Of a stretch of DNA of 50,942 nt, positions 1 to 9,674 are shown piece by piece (positions within the stretch are counted from its first letter, which is position 1; every line of letters begins with the position of its first letter). The notes under the pieces were generated by a model that was not told the origin of the DNA, ran no database searches, and saw only the letters and a list, made by a program, of their open reading frames with translations. The translations under genes and the position numbers were made by a program. The DNA is taken from positions 1 to 50,942 of the forward strand of contig NZ_JAOAOQ010000040.1 in NCBI RefSeq assembly GCF_030398385.1, written 5' to 3'. Source of the DNA: Aquibium sp. ELW1220. GTDB lineage: Bacteria; Pseudomonadota; Alphaproteobacteria; Rhizobiales; Rhizobiaceae.

Positions 1-160
1 CCCCCTCCGCCCGGAAATCTGCCCCGGTTACGCAGGAATGTCGCCAAGGCCCGGAAACCCAGTCTTGTTCTTATTGAGACGCTAACATGGAACATCTTGC
101 ACGGGCAACGCGTGTCCTGCGCGCGGCAGGGCTATACACTGCTGCGGCATTCCCCCGGCG

Positions 161-1081
161 TCAGGCTTTGCCCATGTCCTCGACCAGCATGTCCGCAAAC
201 AGCCGGCAGGGCGGCGACAGGGAGCGGCCCTTCTTCACCACCAGCGCGATCGACCGCGACACGGACGGCTCGACCAGCGGAATGATGGCCAGTTCCGAGC
301 GCGCCTCCATCTCGGCCAACGCGGCGGGGAGGATGGTGACGCCGAGACCGCTCGCCGCCATCCAGGCCGCGGTTGCGAGGAAGCCGACCTCGTGGCGGAC
401 CGCCGGTTCGACGCCGTTCTTGAGCAGGGTCTGGTCGATCAGCTGGCGGACGCCGTATCCGGGCCGGAACACGATGAGCGTCTCCGAAGCCAGTTCGTCC
501 CAGCGTACGCTGGCGCGCCGGGCGAAGGGATGGTCGCGGGCGCAGACGAGGTCGATGCGATCCTCGCGGACGATGCGGCTGGTGAACTCGCTGCCGTCGG
601 GCGGCGGCGTGCCGAGGCCGAAATCCACCCGCTCCGCCTCGATGTGCTGCAGGAACTGGTTCGGCGCGCAGTCGATGATGAGCAGGCCGACATTGGCGTA
701 GCGGCGCGCGAAACGCCGCGCCGTCTTCGGCAGGAAGGCCGCCGCGGTCGCGGGCGTCGCGGCGATGCGCACGCGTCCGCGCCCGCCCTCGCTCAGGTCG
801 CGGAAGTTGATCGACAGCGTCTGGACGTCCTGCAGGATGCGCTCGACGACGCCGAAGGCATCCTCGGCGGCCGGCGTGGGCACCAGCGAGCGCGTGGTGC
901 GGTCGAAAAGCCGCGCACCGAGCGTCTCCTCCGCCTGCCGGATCAGGACGCTGACCGCCGACTGGGTCACGCCCAGTTCCTCGGCGGCGGCCGCGAGCTT
1001 GCCGCGCCGGTACACCGCCGCGAAGGCCCGGAGCTGCTTCAGGGTGAGCTGGCTCTCGATACTCACTTGAACTCGCTTCAT
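161..1081 (-). CDS. LysR-family transcriptional regulator
   Basis: A 306-aa protein with the standard LysR build. An N-terminal winged helix-turn-helix (about residues 13-70, including LAAAAEELGVTQSAVSVLI) is followed by a periplasmic-binding-protein-like effector domain (about 95-300). It is transcribed divergently from the TRAP transporter operon with about 110 bp between start codons, the usual arrangement for a LysR protein controlling its neighbour. It therefore probably senses the transported substrate or a breakdown product; this is inference from context. The ATG at 1081 gives a full-length family member. The inducer cannot be read from the sequence. Confidence 0.93.
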   Translation of the reverse strand: MKRVQVSIESQLTLKQLRAFAAVYRRGKLAAAAEELGVTQSAVSVLIRQAEETLGARLFDRTTRSLVPTPAAEDAFGVVERILQDVQTLSINFRDLSEGGRGRVRIAATPATAAAFLPKTARRFARRYANVGLLIIDCAPNQFLQHIEAERVDFGLGTPPPDGSEFTSRIVREDRIDLVCARDHPFARRASVRWDELASETLIVFRPGYGVRQLIDQTLLKNGVEPAVRHEVGFLATAAWMAASGLGVTILPAALAEMEARSELAIIPLVEPSVSRSIALVVKKGRSLSPPCRLFADMLVEDMGKA

Positions 1082-1190
1082 GAATGGTTTCGAATTTTTC
1101 GTTTCTATTCACAATCGACTTCCGGTTCAATGCTTCCCCAGGGAGAGCACCGCGGCCGAGATGCAGCGGACAACGAACGGGAGGATTGCA
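1082..1190. promoter_or_regulatory. Divergent promoter/operator region between LysR gene and TRAP operon
   Basis: This 109-bp gap between two divergent starts is clearly AT-richer than its surroundings. It contains the small inverted repeat CGAA-TTT-TTCG at 1091-1101, a plausible part of a LysR operator. No perfect T-N11-A dyad stands out. The downstream gene has a GGGAGG ribosome-binding site at 1179-1184. Confidence 0.4.
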
Positions 1191-2186
1191 ATGAACTGGC
1201 GTCATTACGCAGGACTGGCCATGGCCGCCATGATGGGCCTGGGCGTCGCCACGGCCGAGGCGGCCGACCGCTACACGCTCGGCACCAACCCGCAGGGGAC
1301 GATCTACTACACGATCGGCGGCGGCATCGCCGCGGCCCTCCAGGACAAGCTCGGCAAGCAGGTCACGGTACAGCCCTATACGGGCTCCTCGGTCTACCTG
1401 CCGCTGATTGCGGCCGGCGAAGTCTCCATGGGCCTGAACTCCAGCCTCGACCTCGGCGAGGCGCGCTCCGGCGCGTTCGGCGAACAGGCGAAGAACCTGC
1501 GCGTGCTGGCACGGCTGTGGCCGCTCAACGTGGCGCTCGTCGCCCGCAACGATTCCGGCGTCAAGACGGTCGCCGACCTCAAGGGCAAGCGCGTCGTGAC
1601 CGATCTCAGCGCGCTGAAGGCGATGAGCCAGCTCTCAAAGACCATCCTCGAGCTCGGCGGCCTTGCGGTTTCCGACGTCGAGGCCGAGACCGTCGCAGGG
1701 CTTGGACCCGGCATGGAACGCCTCACCGAGAACGACCTCGACGCAACGCTGATCGCCGTCGGAATTCCGCTGACCCAGCAGGCGCATGCCTCGATCCCAG
1801 GCGGCATCCGCTACGTCAGCATCGAGGGCGAGAACGCCACGACCGAGAAGGCCGACGCCGCCTTCCAGGGCACCTACCTCACCACGCTGAAGCCCAGTCC
1901 GCGCCTGCCGGAAGTGACCGAGCCGGTCACGGTCGCGTCCTTCGACGTCTTCCTGACCGTCGGGGCCGACATGGCCGACGCGGATGCGACCGCGATCCTG
2001 GAAGCCCTCCACGAGAGCCTGCCGCAGCTGAAGACCGATTATCCGGCACTCGGCGGGGCGTCGCAGGAAAAGTTCTCGGCACCGTCCAACACCGTCCCCT
2101 ATCATCCCGCGGCGGTGGCCTTCTTCAAGGGCAAGGACATGTGGAGCGAGGCGAACGTCGCTCGCGATGGCGCAATGACGGACTGA
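1191..2186 (+). CDS. TAXI-family TRAP transporter substrate-binding protein
   Basis: 331 aa starting at ATG 1191, behind a GGGAGG ribosome-binding site. A cleavable signal peptide (MNWRHYAGLAMAAMMGLG..., cleavage near AEA|AD) sends it to the periplasm. The mature start (RYTLGTNPQGTIYYTIGGGI) is the TAXI signature, and the family captures the ligand for a TRAP (sodium- or proton-coupled) permease. The permease follows 34 bp downstream. TAXI substrates are poorly known (dicarboxylates, glutamate and aromatic acids have been proposed). An in-frame start at 1080 would add an implausible N-terminus with no signal peptide at its front, so the internal ATG is preferred. Confidence 0.92.
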   Translation: MNWRHYAGLAMAAMMGLGVATAEAADRYTLGTNPQGTIYYTIGGGIAAALQDKLGKQVTVQPYTGSSVYLPLIAAGEVSMGLNSSLDLGEARSGAFGEQAKNLRVLARLWPLNVALVARNDSGVKTVADLKGKRVVTDLSALKAMSQLSKTILELGGLAVSDVEAETVAGLGPGMERLTENDLDATLIAVGIPLTQQAHASIPGGIRYVSIEGENATTEKADAAFQGTYLTTLKPSPRLPEVTEPVTVASFDVFLTVGADMADADATAILEALHESLPQLKTDYPALGGASQEKFSAPSNTVPYHPAAVAFFKGKDMWSEANVARDGAMTD

Positions 2187-2220
2187 CGGCCGCAAGGCCG
2201 CGCATCGCAAGGCAAAGAGC

Positions 2221-4098
2221 ATGAACAGGCAGGACCTGGCGGTGCCGATCACCGTCATCGGCATCCTTTGGCTTCTGGATGTCCCGCGGCGGCTCGGCTT
2301 CGTCATCATCGCCGAGCAGTACCTGGCGCTGATGATCGGCCTTGCCACGCTGGCGGGCCTGCTTCTCGCCCCGCTGCGCGGACGGCTCCAGGTGCTGGAC
2401 TGGATCGGTGCGGCGGCAGGGCTGGCATCCTGGCTTTGGCTTGCGATCAACTACGAGGACTGGCTGCTCGACGCCGTCAATCGCGGCCCGGAGAAGTGGA
2501 TTCCGGCCGTGGTTGCCATCGGCTGCACGCTCGAGGCGACGCGCCGCCACTGCGGCATGGTTCTCGCTTCGCTCGCTGCCGGCTTCATCGTCTACGGCCT
2601 GTTCGGCACCCACCTGCCCGGCATCCTGTCGGCGGCCGACATCGCCTGGCGGCGCTTCATCCTCTATCTCTACTCCGACACCAACGGCATCCCCGGCCTG
2701 GTTCTCGGCGTCGGAGCGACACAGATCCTCGGCTTCATCGTCTTCGGCTCGGTACTCAACGCCGTCGGCGGCAGCCGCATCCTGACCGATCTCGCCATGG
2801 CGGCGATGGGCCACCGACGCGGTGGGCCGGCCAAGGTCGCCATCATCGCCTCCAGCCTCTTCGGCACGCTGTCGGGTTCGACGGTCGCAAACGTGATGAG
2901 CACCGGCGTCGTCACCATCCCGATGATGAAACGCTCGGGCTTTCCGGCCCGCTATGCCGCCGCGATCGAGGCCGTGGCCTCCAATGGCGGCCAGATCGCC
3001 CCGCCGGTGATGGGCGCCACCGCCTTCGTCATCGCCGAGTTCCTGCAGGTCTCCTACGCGACCGTGGTTCTGGCCGCGCTGCTTCCCGCCGTCGCCTATT
3101 ACGTGATGCTCTACCTCCAGGTCGACCGCTATGCGGCCGTGCACGGGCTCGAAGGCGTCGACCGTTCGGAACTGCCGCCGATCGGACCGGTGCTGGTCAA
3201 ATCCTGGCCGCTGCTGCTGCCGCTCGGCGTGCTGATGTATTTCCTCTTCGGCCTCGGCTATGCGCCCGGAAAGGCCGCGCTCTATTCGGCCTTCGCCTCC
3301 TACGCGCTCCATCTGGTGACCGCGCCGCGCGGCGCCCCACGCTTCGGCCTCATCCTCGGCGTGCTGCGCGATTCCAGTTCGACGCTGATCCCGGTGCTGC
3401 TCGTCTGCGCCGTGGCCGGCATCGTCATCGGCACGATCAACGTGTCGGGTCTCGGCTTCGGGCTGACGCTGGCGCTCGGCAAGGTGGCCGAACTGGGCGG
3501 CGTCCTGCCGCTGCTGGCCGTCACGGCGCTGATCGCCATCGTGCTCGGGGTCGGCATGCCGACGACGGGCGTCTATGTGGTCGTCTCGGTGCTGCTCGCT
3601 CCCGCGCTGGTGAAGGCCGGGATAAACCCGATGGCCGCGCACCTCTTCATCTTCTACTTCGGCCTCCTGTCGATGCTCACCCCGCCCGTCGCCATCGCGT
3701 CCTACGCGGCGGCGTCGCTTGCCGGGTCGGACATGTGGCAGACCGGGCTTGCGGGCATGCGGCTGGCGGTCGTGGCCTACCTGATCCCCTTCGTCTTCGC
3801 CTTCAACACCGCCCTGCTGCTCGACGGCAGCTGGCTGGCGATTGCGGTCTCCTGCCTGAGCGTCGGCGCGTCGGGCATCATCCTGGCGGAGGTTCTCGCC
3901 TGGCGCGGCGCCTATGGCGGCGGGTTGCGCCGGCTTGCCGCGGCTGCCGCAGCTGCCTTCATCGGCGCGAGCACGGCGCTCTTCGATCCCGCCGGACTGC
4001 CGGCGATCGGGATCACGATCGCAGCCCTCGCTCTCGTGTTCGCGCTGCGGCGCATGGCGGCCGGCGCAAATCCGGCCCTGCGCTCCGCAACCCCCTGA
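2221..4098 (+). CDS. TRAP transporter fused 4TM/12TM permease (TAXI system)
   Basis: A 625-aa polytopic inner-membrane protein in which the small (4TM, DctQ-like) and large (12TM, DctM-like) TRAP subunits are fused, as is typical for TAXI systems. Many hydrophobic segments are visible across its length. The DctM core shows glycine/proline-rich stretches such as FGTLSGSTVANVMSTG and GVGMPTTGVYVVV. It follows the binding protein by 34 bp and precedes the amidohydrolase by 31 bp, so the three form one operon. Its role is ion-gradient-driven import of the ligand delivered by the binding protein. The substrate is unknown. Confidence 0.93.
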   Translation: MNRQDLAVPITVIGILWLLDVPRRLGFVIIAEQYLALMIGLATLAGLLLAPLRGRLQVLDWIGAAAGLASWLWLAINYEDWLLDAVNRGPEKWIPAVVAIGCTLEATRRHCGMVLASLAAGFIVYGLFGTHLPGILSAADIAWRRFILYLYSDTNGIPGLVLGVGATQILGFIVFGSVLNAVGGSRILTDLAMAAMGHRRGGPAKVAIIASSLFGTLSGSTVANVMSTGVVTIPMMKRSGFPARYAAAIEAVASNGGQIAPPVMGATAFVIAEFLQVSYATVVLAALLPAVAYYVMLYLQVDRYAAVHGLEGVDRSELPPIGPVLVKSWPLLLPLGVLMYFLFGLGYAPGKAALYSAFASYALHLVTAPRGAPRFGLILGVLRDSSSTLIPVLLVCAVAGIVIGTINVSGLGFGLTLALGKVAELGGVLPLLAVTALIAIVLGVGMPTTGVYVVVSVLLAPALVKAGINPMAAHLFIFYFGLLSMLTPPVAIASYAAASLAGSDMWQTGLAGMRLAVVAYLIPFVFAFNTALLLDGSWLAIAVSCLSVGASGIILAEVLAWRGAYGGGLRRLAAAAAAAFIGASTALFDPAGLPAIGITIAALALVFALRRMAAGANPALRSATP

Positions 4099-4129
4099 TC
4101 CTCTTCACAACCAGCCGAAGGAAGTCGAG

Positions 4130-5179
4130 ATGAACGAGCGCAATCCCAATCCGCCCTACAAGCGCATCGCCGCGGAAGAAGCATGGGCCTCGCCGGAGCT
4201 GATTCGGCTCTACCGCAAGGAGATCGAGGAAAAGACGATCGGCGATCCCGGCTTCCACAGCCTTTGGGGCTTCTTCTCGGGCGATTCGCCCAAGGCGAAG
4301 GACCACAGCCGGCGCATCCAGGACCTCGACGAGGAGCGCCTGAAGGACATGGACGATTCCGGCATCGACATCGCCGTCCTGTCGCTGACGTCGCCCGGCG
4401 TGCAGATCTTCGAGCCGTCGGAAGCCTCGGTGCTGGCGACGCGCTTCAACGACGAACTCGCCGAAGGCATCGCGCGCCATCCCGACCGCTATGTCGGCCT
4501 CGCCGCCTTCAGCCCGCTCGATCCGACGAACGCCGCCAAGGAAATCGAACGCGCCGTCACCAAGCTCGGGCTGCGCGGCGGCATCCTGAACTCGCATACG
4601 CTCGGCACCTATCTCGACGACGAGCAGTACTGGGAGATCTTCGAGGCGGCGGAGGCGCTGGGCGTGCCGATCTATCTCCACCCGCAGACCCCCCCGGCCG
4701 AGATGATCGAGCCCTTCCTGAAGCGCGGCCTCGACGCGGCCGTCTACGGTTTTGCCTGCGAGACCGGGCTGCACGCGCTGCGGCTGGTGGTGTCGGGCCT
4801 GTTCGATCGCTTCCCGAAACTGCAGATCGTCCTTGGCCATTGCGGCGAGGCGCTGCCCTACTGGCTGTCGCGCATCGACTACATGCACGGCCACATCTCG
4901 GTGTCGAAGCGCTATCCCAACGTCCATCCGCTGAAGCGCAAGGCGAGCGACTACCTGAGGGAGAACTTCTACTACACGAGCAGCGGCGTCAGCTGGGCGC
5001 CGCCCGTCATGTTCGTGCGCGAGGTGATCGGAGCCGACCGCATCATGTACGCGATGGACTACCCGTGGCAGTTCGTCCAGTCGGAGATCGGCCTCCTCGA
5101 ACAGATGCCGATCGGCGAGGCGGGACTGAAGCAGTTCTTCGAAGGCAATGCCCGCAAGGTCTTCAGGATCGGCGCCTGA
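4130..5179 (+). CDS. Amidohydrolase-2 family protein (resorcylate decarboxylase/ACMSD-like)
   Basis: 349 aa from ATG 4130, preceded by GAAGGAAG. The fold family is the metal-dependent amidohydrolase TIM barrel. Near the N-terminus is AAEEAW, where the family has a metal-binding Glu or HxH. Further on are YLHPQTPP, LGHCGEALPYWLSRID and AMDYPW, which match the His, His and Asp metal-site motifs of gamma-resorcylate and dihydroxybenzoate decarboxylases. The likely chemistry is therefore non-oxidative decarboxylation or hydrolysis of an aromatic or related acid. As the last gene of the TRAP operon it probably acts on the imported compound. Exact substrate unknown. Confidence 0.88.
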   Translation: MNERNPNPPYKRIAAEEAWASPELIRLYRKEIEEKTIGDPGFHSLWGFFSGDSPKAKDHSRRIQDLDEERLKDMDDSGIDIAVLSLTSPGVQIFEPSEASVLATRFNDELAEGIARHPDRYVGLAAFSPLDPTNAAKEIERAVTKLGLRGGILNSHTLGTYLDDEQYWEIFEAAEALGVPIYLHPQTPPAEMIEPFLKRGLDAAVYGFACETGLHALRLVVSGLFDRFPKLQIVLGHCGEALPYWLSRIDYMHGHISVSKRYPNVHPLKRKASDYLRENFYYTSSGVSWAPPVMFVREVIGADRIMYAMDYPWQFVQSEIGLLEQMPIGEAGLKQFFEGNARKVFRIGA

Positions 5180-5198
5180 CGGTCGCCTGCACGATAAT

Positions 5199-5220
5199 CC
5201 GGCGGCTGCACGGCCGCCGG
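5199..5220. terminator. Hairpin between convergent genes
   Basis: A perfect 8-bp inverted repeat (CCGGCGGC at 5199-5206, GCCGCCGG at 5213-5220) with a 6-nt loop lies between the convergent ends of the amidohydrolase gene and glnE. There is no T-run on either side, so it is only a candidate bidirectional terminator. Confidence 0.45.
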
Positions 5221-5257
5221 AGTCCGGCTGCAGTGGCTGCGGGAGCTGAAGCGCCCC

Positions 5258-8200
5258 TCACCTGCACACCACCTGCCTGAACACCGCCCTCACCCGCTTC
5301 GCCGTCTCGCGGATATGCGCTTCCAGCACGGAGATCTCCGGCAGGTCGGTGTTGGCGAGCAGCAGGTCGGCGAGGCCCGGGGGCATGTCCTTGCGGTCGA
5401 TGTCGCCGGTCAGGCAGAGGCGCGCCACCTGCGTCAGCCCCATGAACAGCCGGTAGGCGGTGACGAGATCATCCCGCGCCTGCGGCTCGCAGAAGGCCGG
5501 CGAAAGCCGCCCCAGGGCTTCGGCGGTCGAGGTCGTCCGCGCCTCGCCCTCCAGGTCGCCGAGCAATCCGGCCGTCTGGGCGATGAACTCGAGGTCGATC
5601 AGCCCGCCCGGCATCAGCTTCAGGTCCCATCCGTCGCGCGGCGGCTTCTCGGTCTCGATGATGCCGCGCATCTCGCAGGCATCCTTCAGCAGCTTGCCGC
5701 GGTCGCGCGGCGCGGCCAGGATCGCGGCGACCTCTTCGGCCACAGACGCGGCAAGCCCTTCGTCGCCCGCCACCACGCGGGCGCGCGTCAGCGCCATGTG
5801 CTCCCAGCTCCAGGCATCCGCCTTCTGATACTTGCGGAAGGCCTCGACATGCGTCGCCACCGGCCCCTTGTTGCCGGACGGCCGCAGCCTGAGGTCGATC
5901 TCGTAGAGCACGCCTTCCGCCGTCGGCGCCGAGACGGCGGCGATCAGCCGCTGCGTCAGCCGGGCGTAGTACTGCGACGGCGCCAGCGGCTTGTCGCCAT
6001 CGCTCTCCTCGGCGTCGGGCGCATGGTCGTAGAGCAGGATGACGTCGACGTCGGAGCCCGCCGTCAGCTCGCGACTGCCGAGCTTGCCCATGCCCAGGAT
6101 CACCGCGCGGCCGCCCGGCACATGGCCGTGGCGGCGGGCGAATTCGGCCAGAACGGCGTCGAAGGCCGCGCCGATGGTCAGGTCGGCCAGATCCGAGAAG
6201 GCCTTGCCGGCGCGTCCGGCATCGATCGCACCCGTGAGCAGGCGGATACCGATCAGGAACTTCTGTTCGGCGGCGAAGATCCGCAGCCGGTCGAGCCGCT
6301 CCTCGTAGATCTCGGCGGCGCCGAGGAAGCTGTCGAGGCGCGCTGCCAGATAGGCCTTGTTCGGGAGTTCCGACATCCGCTGCGGATCGAGCAGCCCGTC
6401 GAAGACGTGCGGCCGGCGGGTGATAATGGAAGCCAGCCGGGGTGCCGCGCCCATGATGTTGGCCATCAGCTTCAACAGCCCAGGGTTGGACTGGAACAGC
6501 GAGAACAGCTGGATGCCGGCCGGCAGGCCCGCCAGGAACTCGTCGAAGCGGAGGATCGCCTCGTCGGCGCGGCGCGTGCGGCCGAAGGCGGCGAGCAGCG
6601 CCGGCGTCAGTTCGGTCAGCCGCTCGCGCGCCTCGGCGGAGCGCGTCGCGCGGTAACGTCCGAAGTGCCAGGTCCGGATGACGCGGCAGATGTCGCTCGG
6701 CCGCTCGAAGCCGAGGCCGGACAAGGTCTGCAGCGTGTCGGGATCGTCGACGTCGCCGGTAAAGACGAGATTGCCGACACCGGCCGACAGCTGCGGTGCG
6801 GTCTCGAACAGCGCCGCGTAGTGGCTTTCCACCTCCTTCAGCGACGCCCGGAACGCCTCTGCGAAGGCCTCGGCGGAGGCGAAGCCGCGCATGCGGGCGA
6901 TCCGCTCCAGCCCTTCGTCGTCCTCGGGAAGGTCGTGCGCCTGTTCGTCGGCCACCATCTGGATGGCGTGCTCGACGTCGCGCAGGAACCAGTACTGCCG
7001 CGTCAGCGAGGCGCAGGCTTCCGTATCGATCCAGCCGCGTTCGGTCAGCCGCTCCAGCATCGCCACGGTCTCGCGGCCGCGCAGTTCGGGAAAGCGGCCG
7101 CCGGCGATCAGCTGCTGCGTCTGGACGAAGAACTCGATCTCGCGGATGCCGCCGCGGCCGAGCTTCACATTGTGGCCGCGCACCGCGATCTCGCCGTGGC
7201 CCTTGTGGGCGTGGATCTGCCGCTTGATCGAGTGCACGTCGGCGATGGCCGCATAGTCCATGTACTTGCGCCAGACGAAGGGCTGCAGTTCCTTCAGCAC
7301 CGCCATCCCGGCGTCGAAATCGCCCGCCACCGGCCGCGCCTTGATCATCGCGGCACGCTCCCAGTTCTGGCCGCGGCCCTCGTAGTAGTTCAGCGCCGCC
7401 TCGACCGGGATCGCGAGCGGCGTCGAGCCGGGGTCCGGCCGCAGGCGCAGGTCCGTGCGGAACACGTAGCCGTGCTCGGTGCGGTCCGACAGGATGCGGA
7501 TCAGCCGCCGCGCCAGCCGCGAGAACAGGTCGGTGGCGTCGAGCGGATCCTTGATCGCGCGCGCCTCGGCGTCGAAGAACAGGATCAGGTCGATGTCCGA
7601 GGAGAAGTTGAGCTCGCCGGCACCGAGCTTGCCCATGCCGAGCACGACAAAGCCGGAGCCCTCGCCGGGCCGGTCACGGTCGGGCAGCGCGAGCTTGCCC
7701 CGGTCGTGCGCCTCGCGCAGCAGGAAGTCGATCGCCGCACCCACCGCCGCGTCTGCCATCGCGCTCAGCCGCCGCACGCTCGTTGCCGCATCGGCGACGC
7801 CGGCCAGGTCCGCCAGCGCGATCAGCACGTGCGCCTCGGTCTTCAGCCGGCGCAGAGCGGCCATCAGCGACGTCTCGGTCACGCCGTCGAGCGCCCAGGC
7901 ATTGCGGATATCCTCTATGACGGCCTCCACCCGGACGTCCCACGGCATGTCGAACAGCGGTTCGAGCATTTGCGGGCGGCGGCGAAGCGTGTCGCGGACA
8001 TAGGTCGAGAGCGACAGGGCACCCGCAAGGAAGGCCGCGATCTGCGGATGCGTCTCCGGCAGGCCGGGGAGCCTTGCACAGCCTGCATCGGCCGCCAGGG
8101 CGAGGATATCCTGCAGCTCGGCGGCGGCGCGATCGGGATCGAGAGGTTCGATCGGTCGCGGCGCGCTGGCGAACCATTCGGCGGTCTGACGAGCGGTCAC
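5258..8200 (-). CDS. glnE: Bifunctional glutamine-synthetase adenylyltransferase/deadenylase GlnE
   Basis: A 980-aa protein of full family length. It shows the duplicated architecture of GlnE: an N-terminal nucleotidyltransferase-like domain (FSSDIDLILFF) that deadenylylates glutamine synthetase, and a C-terminal one (GSDVDVILLYD) that adenylylates it. Each is followed by a helical linker/PII-response region. It switches glutamine synthetase activity in response to nitrogen status through PII. The start is GTG at 8200, overlapping the stop of the upstream kinase gene (GTGA), so it is translationally coupled to it. The gene is last in the degP-regulator-kinase-glnE series, an order conserved in rhizobia. 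Confidence 0.97.
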   Translation of the reverse strand: MTARQTAEWFASAPRPIEPLDPDRAAAELQDILALAADAGCARLPGLPETHPQIAAFLAGALSLSTYVRDTLRRRPQMLEPLFDMPWDVRVEAVIEDIRNAWALDGVTETSLMAALRRLKTEAHVLIALADLAGVADAATSVRRLSAMADAAVGAAIDFLLREAHDRGKLALPDRDRPGEGSGFVVLGMGKLGAGELNFSSDIDLILFFDAEARAIKDPLDATDLFSRLARRLIRILSDRTEHGYVFRTDLRLRPDPGSTPLAIPVEAALNYYEGRGQNWERAAMIKARPVAGDFDAGMAVLKELQPFVWRKYMDYAAIADVHSIKRQIHAHKGHGEIAVRGHNVKLGRGGIREIEFFVQTQQLIAGGRFPELRGRETVAMLERLTERGWIDTEACASLTRQYWFLRDVEHAIQMVADEQAHDLPEDDEGLERIARMRGFASAEAFAEAFRASLKEVESHYAALFETAPQLSAGVGNLVFTGDVDDPDTLQTLSGLGFERPSDICRVIRTWHFGRYRATRSAEARERLTELTPALLAAFGRTRRADEAILRFDEFLAGLPAGIQLFSLFQSNPGLLKLMANIMGAAPRLASIITRRPHVFDGLLDPQRMSELPNKAYLAARLDSFLGAAEIYEERLDRLRIFAAEQKFLIGIRLLTGAIDAGRAGKAFSDLADLTIGAAFDAVLAEFARRHGHVPGGRAVILGMGKLGSRELTAGSDVDVILLYDHAPDAEESDGDKPLAPSQYYARLTQRLIAAVSAPTAEGVLYEIDLRLRPSGNKGPVATHVEAFRKYQKADAWSWEHMALTRARVVAGDEGLAASVAEEVAAILAAPRDRGKLLKDACEMRGIIETEKPPRDGWDLKLMPGGLIDLEFIAQTAGLLGDLEGEARTTSTAEALGRLSPAFCEPQARDDLVTAYRLFMGLTQVARLCLTGDIDRKDMPPGLADLLLANTDLPEISVLEAHIRETAKRVRAVFRQVVCR

Positions 8201-9672
8201 GCCCCGCCCCGCCGGACCGGAACCGTCATGATCACCTTCAGGCCCGGCGCTGCGTCACCCAGCGACAGGCTTCCCTGGTGGAAGCCCATCACCGCCTTGG
8301 CCAGGCTGAGCCCCAGGCCGGAGCCGGGCTGCGAGCGGCTCTGCTCCAGGCGCACGAAGCGCTCCGTCGCCCTGCCGCGATCCTCCGGCGCGATGCCGGG
8401 GCCATTGTCTGAAATCTCGATACGCACGTCTCCTCCCGCGCGGGTCGCCGTCACGCGCACGAGCGGCGTCTCGGCATGCCCCGCGCAGTACTTGATGGCG
8501 TTGTCGACTACGTTTGACAAGGCCTGTGCCAGGAGTTCGCGGTTGCCGTCGACGACGAGGTTGCCGTCGATCCGGGTCTCCAGCGCCACGCCGCTCTCCT
8601 CGGCCAGCGGCTCGTAGAGTTCCACCACGTCGGCCACCACCTGCGTCAGGTCCAGCGTCTCGGTCTGTTCGGCCGAATAGCCGGCCTCCAGCCGCGAGAT
8701 CATCAGGATGGCGTTGAAGGTTCGGATCAGCTGGTCGGATTCCGCGATCGTGGCTTCCAGCGCCGCGCGATAGTCGCTCTCGCCGCGCGCCCTCGACAGG
8801 GTCGTCTCGGCGCGGCTGCGCAGGCGCGTCAGCGGCGTCTTCAGGTCGTGGGCGATGTTGTCGGAGACCTGTTTCAGGCCTTCGTTGAGCACCGCGATCC
8901 GCGCCAGCATGGTGTTGAGGTTCTCGGACAGGCGGTCGAACTCGTCGCTGGCGCCCGTCACCGGCAGCCGCCCCGTCAGGTCGCCGCCCATGATGCGCCG
9001 GCTGGCCTCCGAAACGCTGTCGATCCGACGCAGCGCGGTACGTCCCACGAAATACCAGATGAGAAACGCGCCGAGCCCCATCGTGCCGAGCGCCAGGATC
9101 AAGGCGCGCTGCACCACGCTGCGGAAGCGTTCGGGTTCGCCGAGATCGCGGCCGACCAGCATGATCAACTGATTCGGCAAGCGCAGCACCAGGGCCATGG
9201 CGGCGTGCGGCGGCTGCGCCCCGGGCGCAGGCGGACCTCCGTCTTCGGCAGGCGGCTGCAGCGGACCGCGTTCGCCGTAGCGCTTGTAGAAGAACGGGCG
9301 CGAGGTCCAGCCGACGGTTTCGAGGACGCCCGGCTCCAGGCTCTCGACATTGCCGGACAGGATGCGGCCGTTCGGATCGGCGATGAGGTAGAGGTTGGCG
9401 CCCGGCTGGCGCGCGCGCTGCTCGACCACGCGGACCAGAAAGGGCAGGCCCCCGCGTTCGTAGGCGCGAACGAGGCTCATCGATTCCTCGTTGATCGTCT
9501 CCTGCGTCTGGGTGACGAGGATGCGCACGGAGACGGAGGTCATGTAGACCACCAGGCCGATCGCGCAGACGCCGAAGAGCAGCAAATAGAGCGCCGACAG
9601 CCGCGCGGCCGTGGTCTTCATCAGCGCGGAGAGGCGCGCGGCCGCTCCGCGAATGACCGCCCCGACGGCCAA
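8197..9672 (-). CDS. Sensor histidine kinase (HAMP, HisKA, HATPase)
   Basis: 491 aa with an N-terminal membrane segment (LSALYLLLFGVCAIGLVVYM), a periplasmic loop rich in Pro/Gly, and a second membrane segment with HAMP. A HisKA phospho-acceptor (NIAHDLKTPLTRLRSRAE) and an ATPase domain follow, with N box (NVVDNAIKY), G1 (SDNGPGIA) and G2 (GSGLGLSLAKAV). It pairs with the OmpR-type regulator immediately upstream. Given the degP neighbour, envelope stress is a reasonable but unproven signal. The start is uncertain: TTG at 9672 lies next to the regulator's stop, while ATG at 9621 gives a conventional 474-aa protein. Neither has a strong ribosome-binding site. Confidence 0.92.
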   Translation of the reverse strand: MAVGAVIRGAAARLSALMKTTAARLSALYLLLFGVCAIGLVVYMTSVSVRILVTQTQETINEESMSLVRAYERGGLPFLVRVVEQRARQPGANLYLIADPNGRILSGNVESLEPGVLETVGWTSRPFFYKRYGERGPLQPPAEDGGPPAPGAQPPHAAMALVLRLPNQLIMLVGRDLGEPERFRSVVQRALILALGTMGLGAFLIWYFVGRTALRRIDSVSEASRRIMGGDLTGRLPVTGASDEFDRLSENLNTMLARIAVLNEGLKQVSDNIAHDLKTPLTRLRSRAETTLSRARGESDYRAALEATIAESDQLIRTFNAILMISRLEAGYSAEQTETLDLTQVVADVVELYEPLAEESGVALETRIDGNLVVDGNRELLAQALSNVVDNAIKYCAGHAETPLVRVTATRAGGDVRIEISDNGPGIAPEDRGRATERFVRLEQSRSQPGSGLGLSLAKAVMGFHQGSLSLGDAAPGLKVIMTVPVRRGGA

Positions 9673-9674
9673 GT

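Noticed and set aside
1-160. Possible gene end at the left edge
   Set aside because: No convincing frame; the open frame starting at 87 is the reverse shadow of the LysR gene.
5315-8617. A very long open frame on the plus strand opposite glnE
   Set aside because: It is antisense to a clear 980-aa GlnE. Its translation is Arg/Gln/Gly-rich with no family pattern, which is expected from codon bias in GC-rich DNA.
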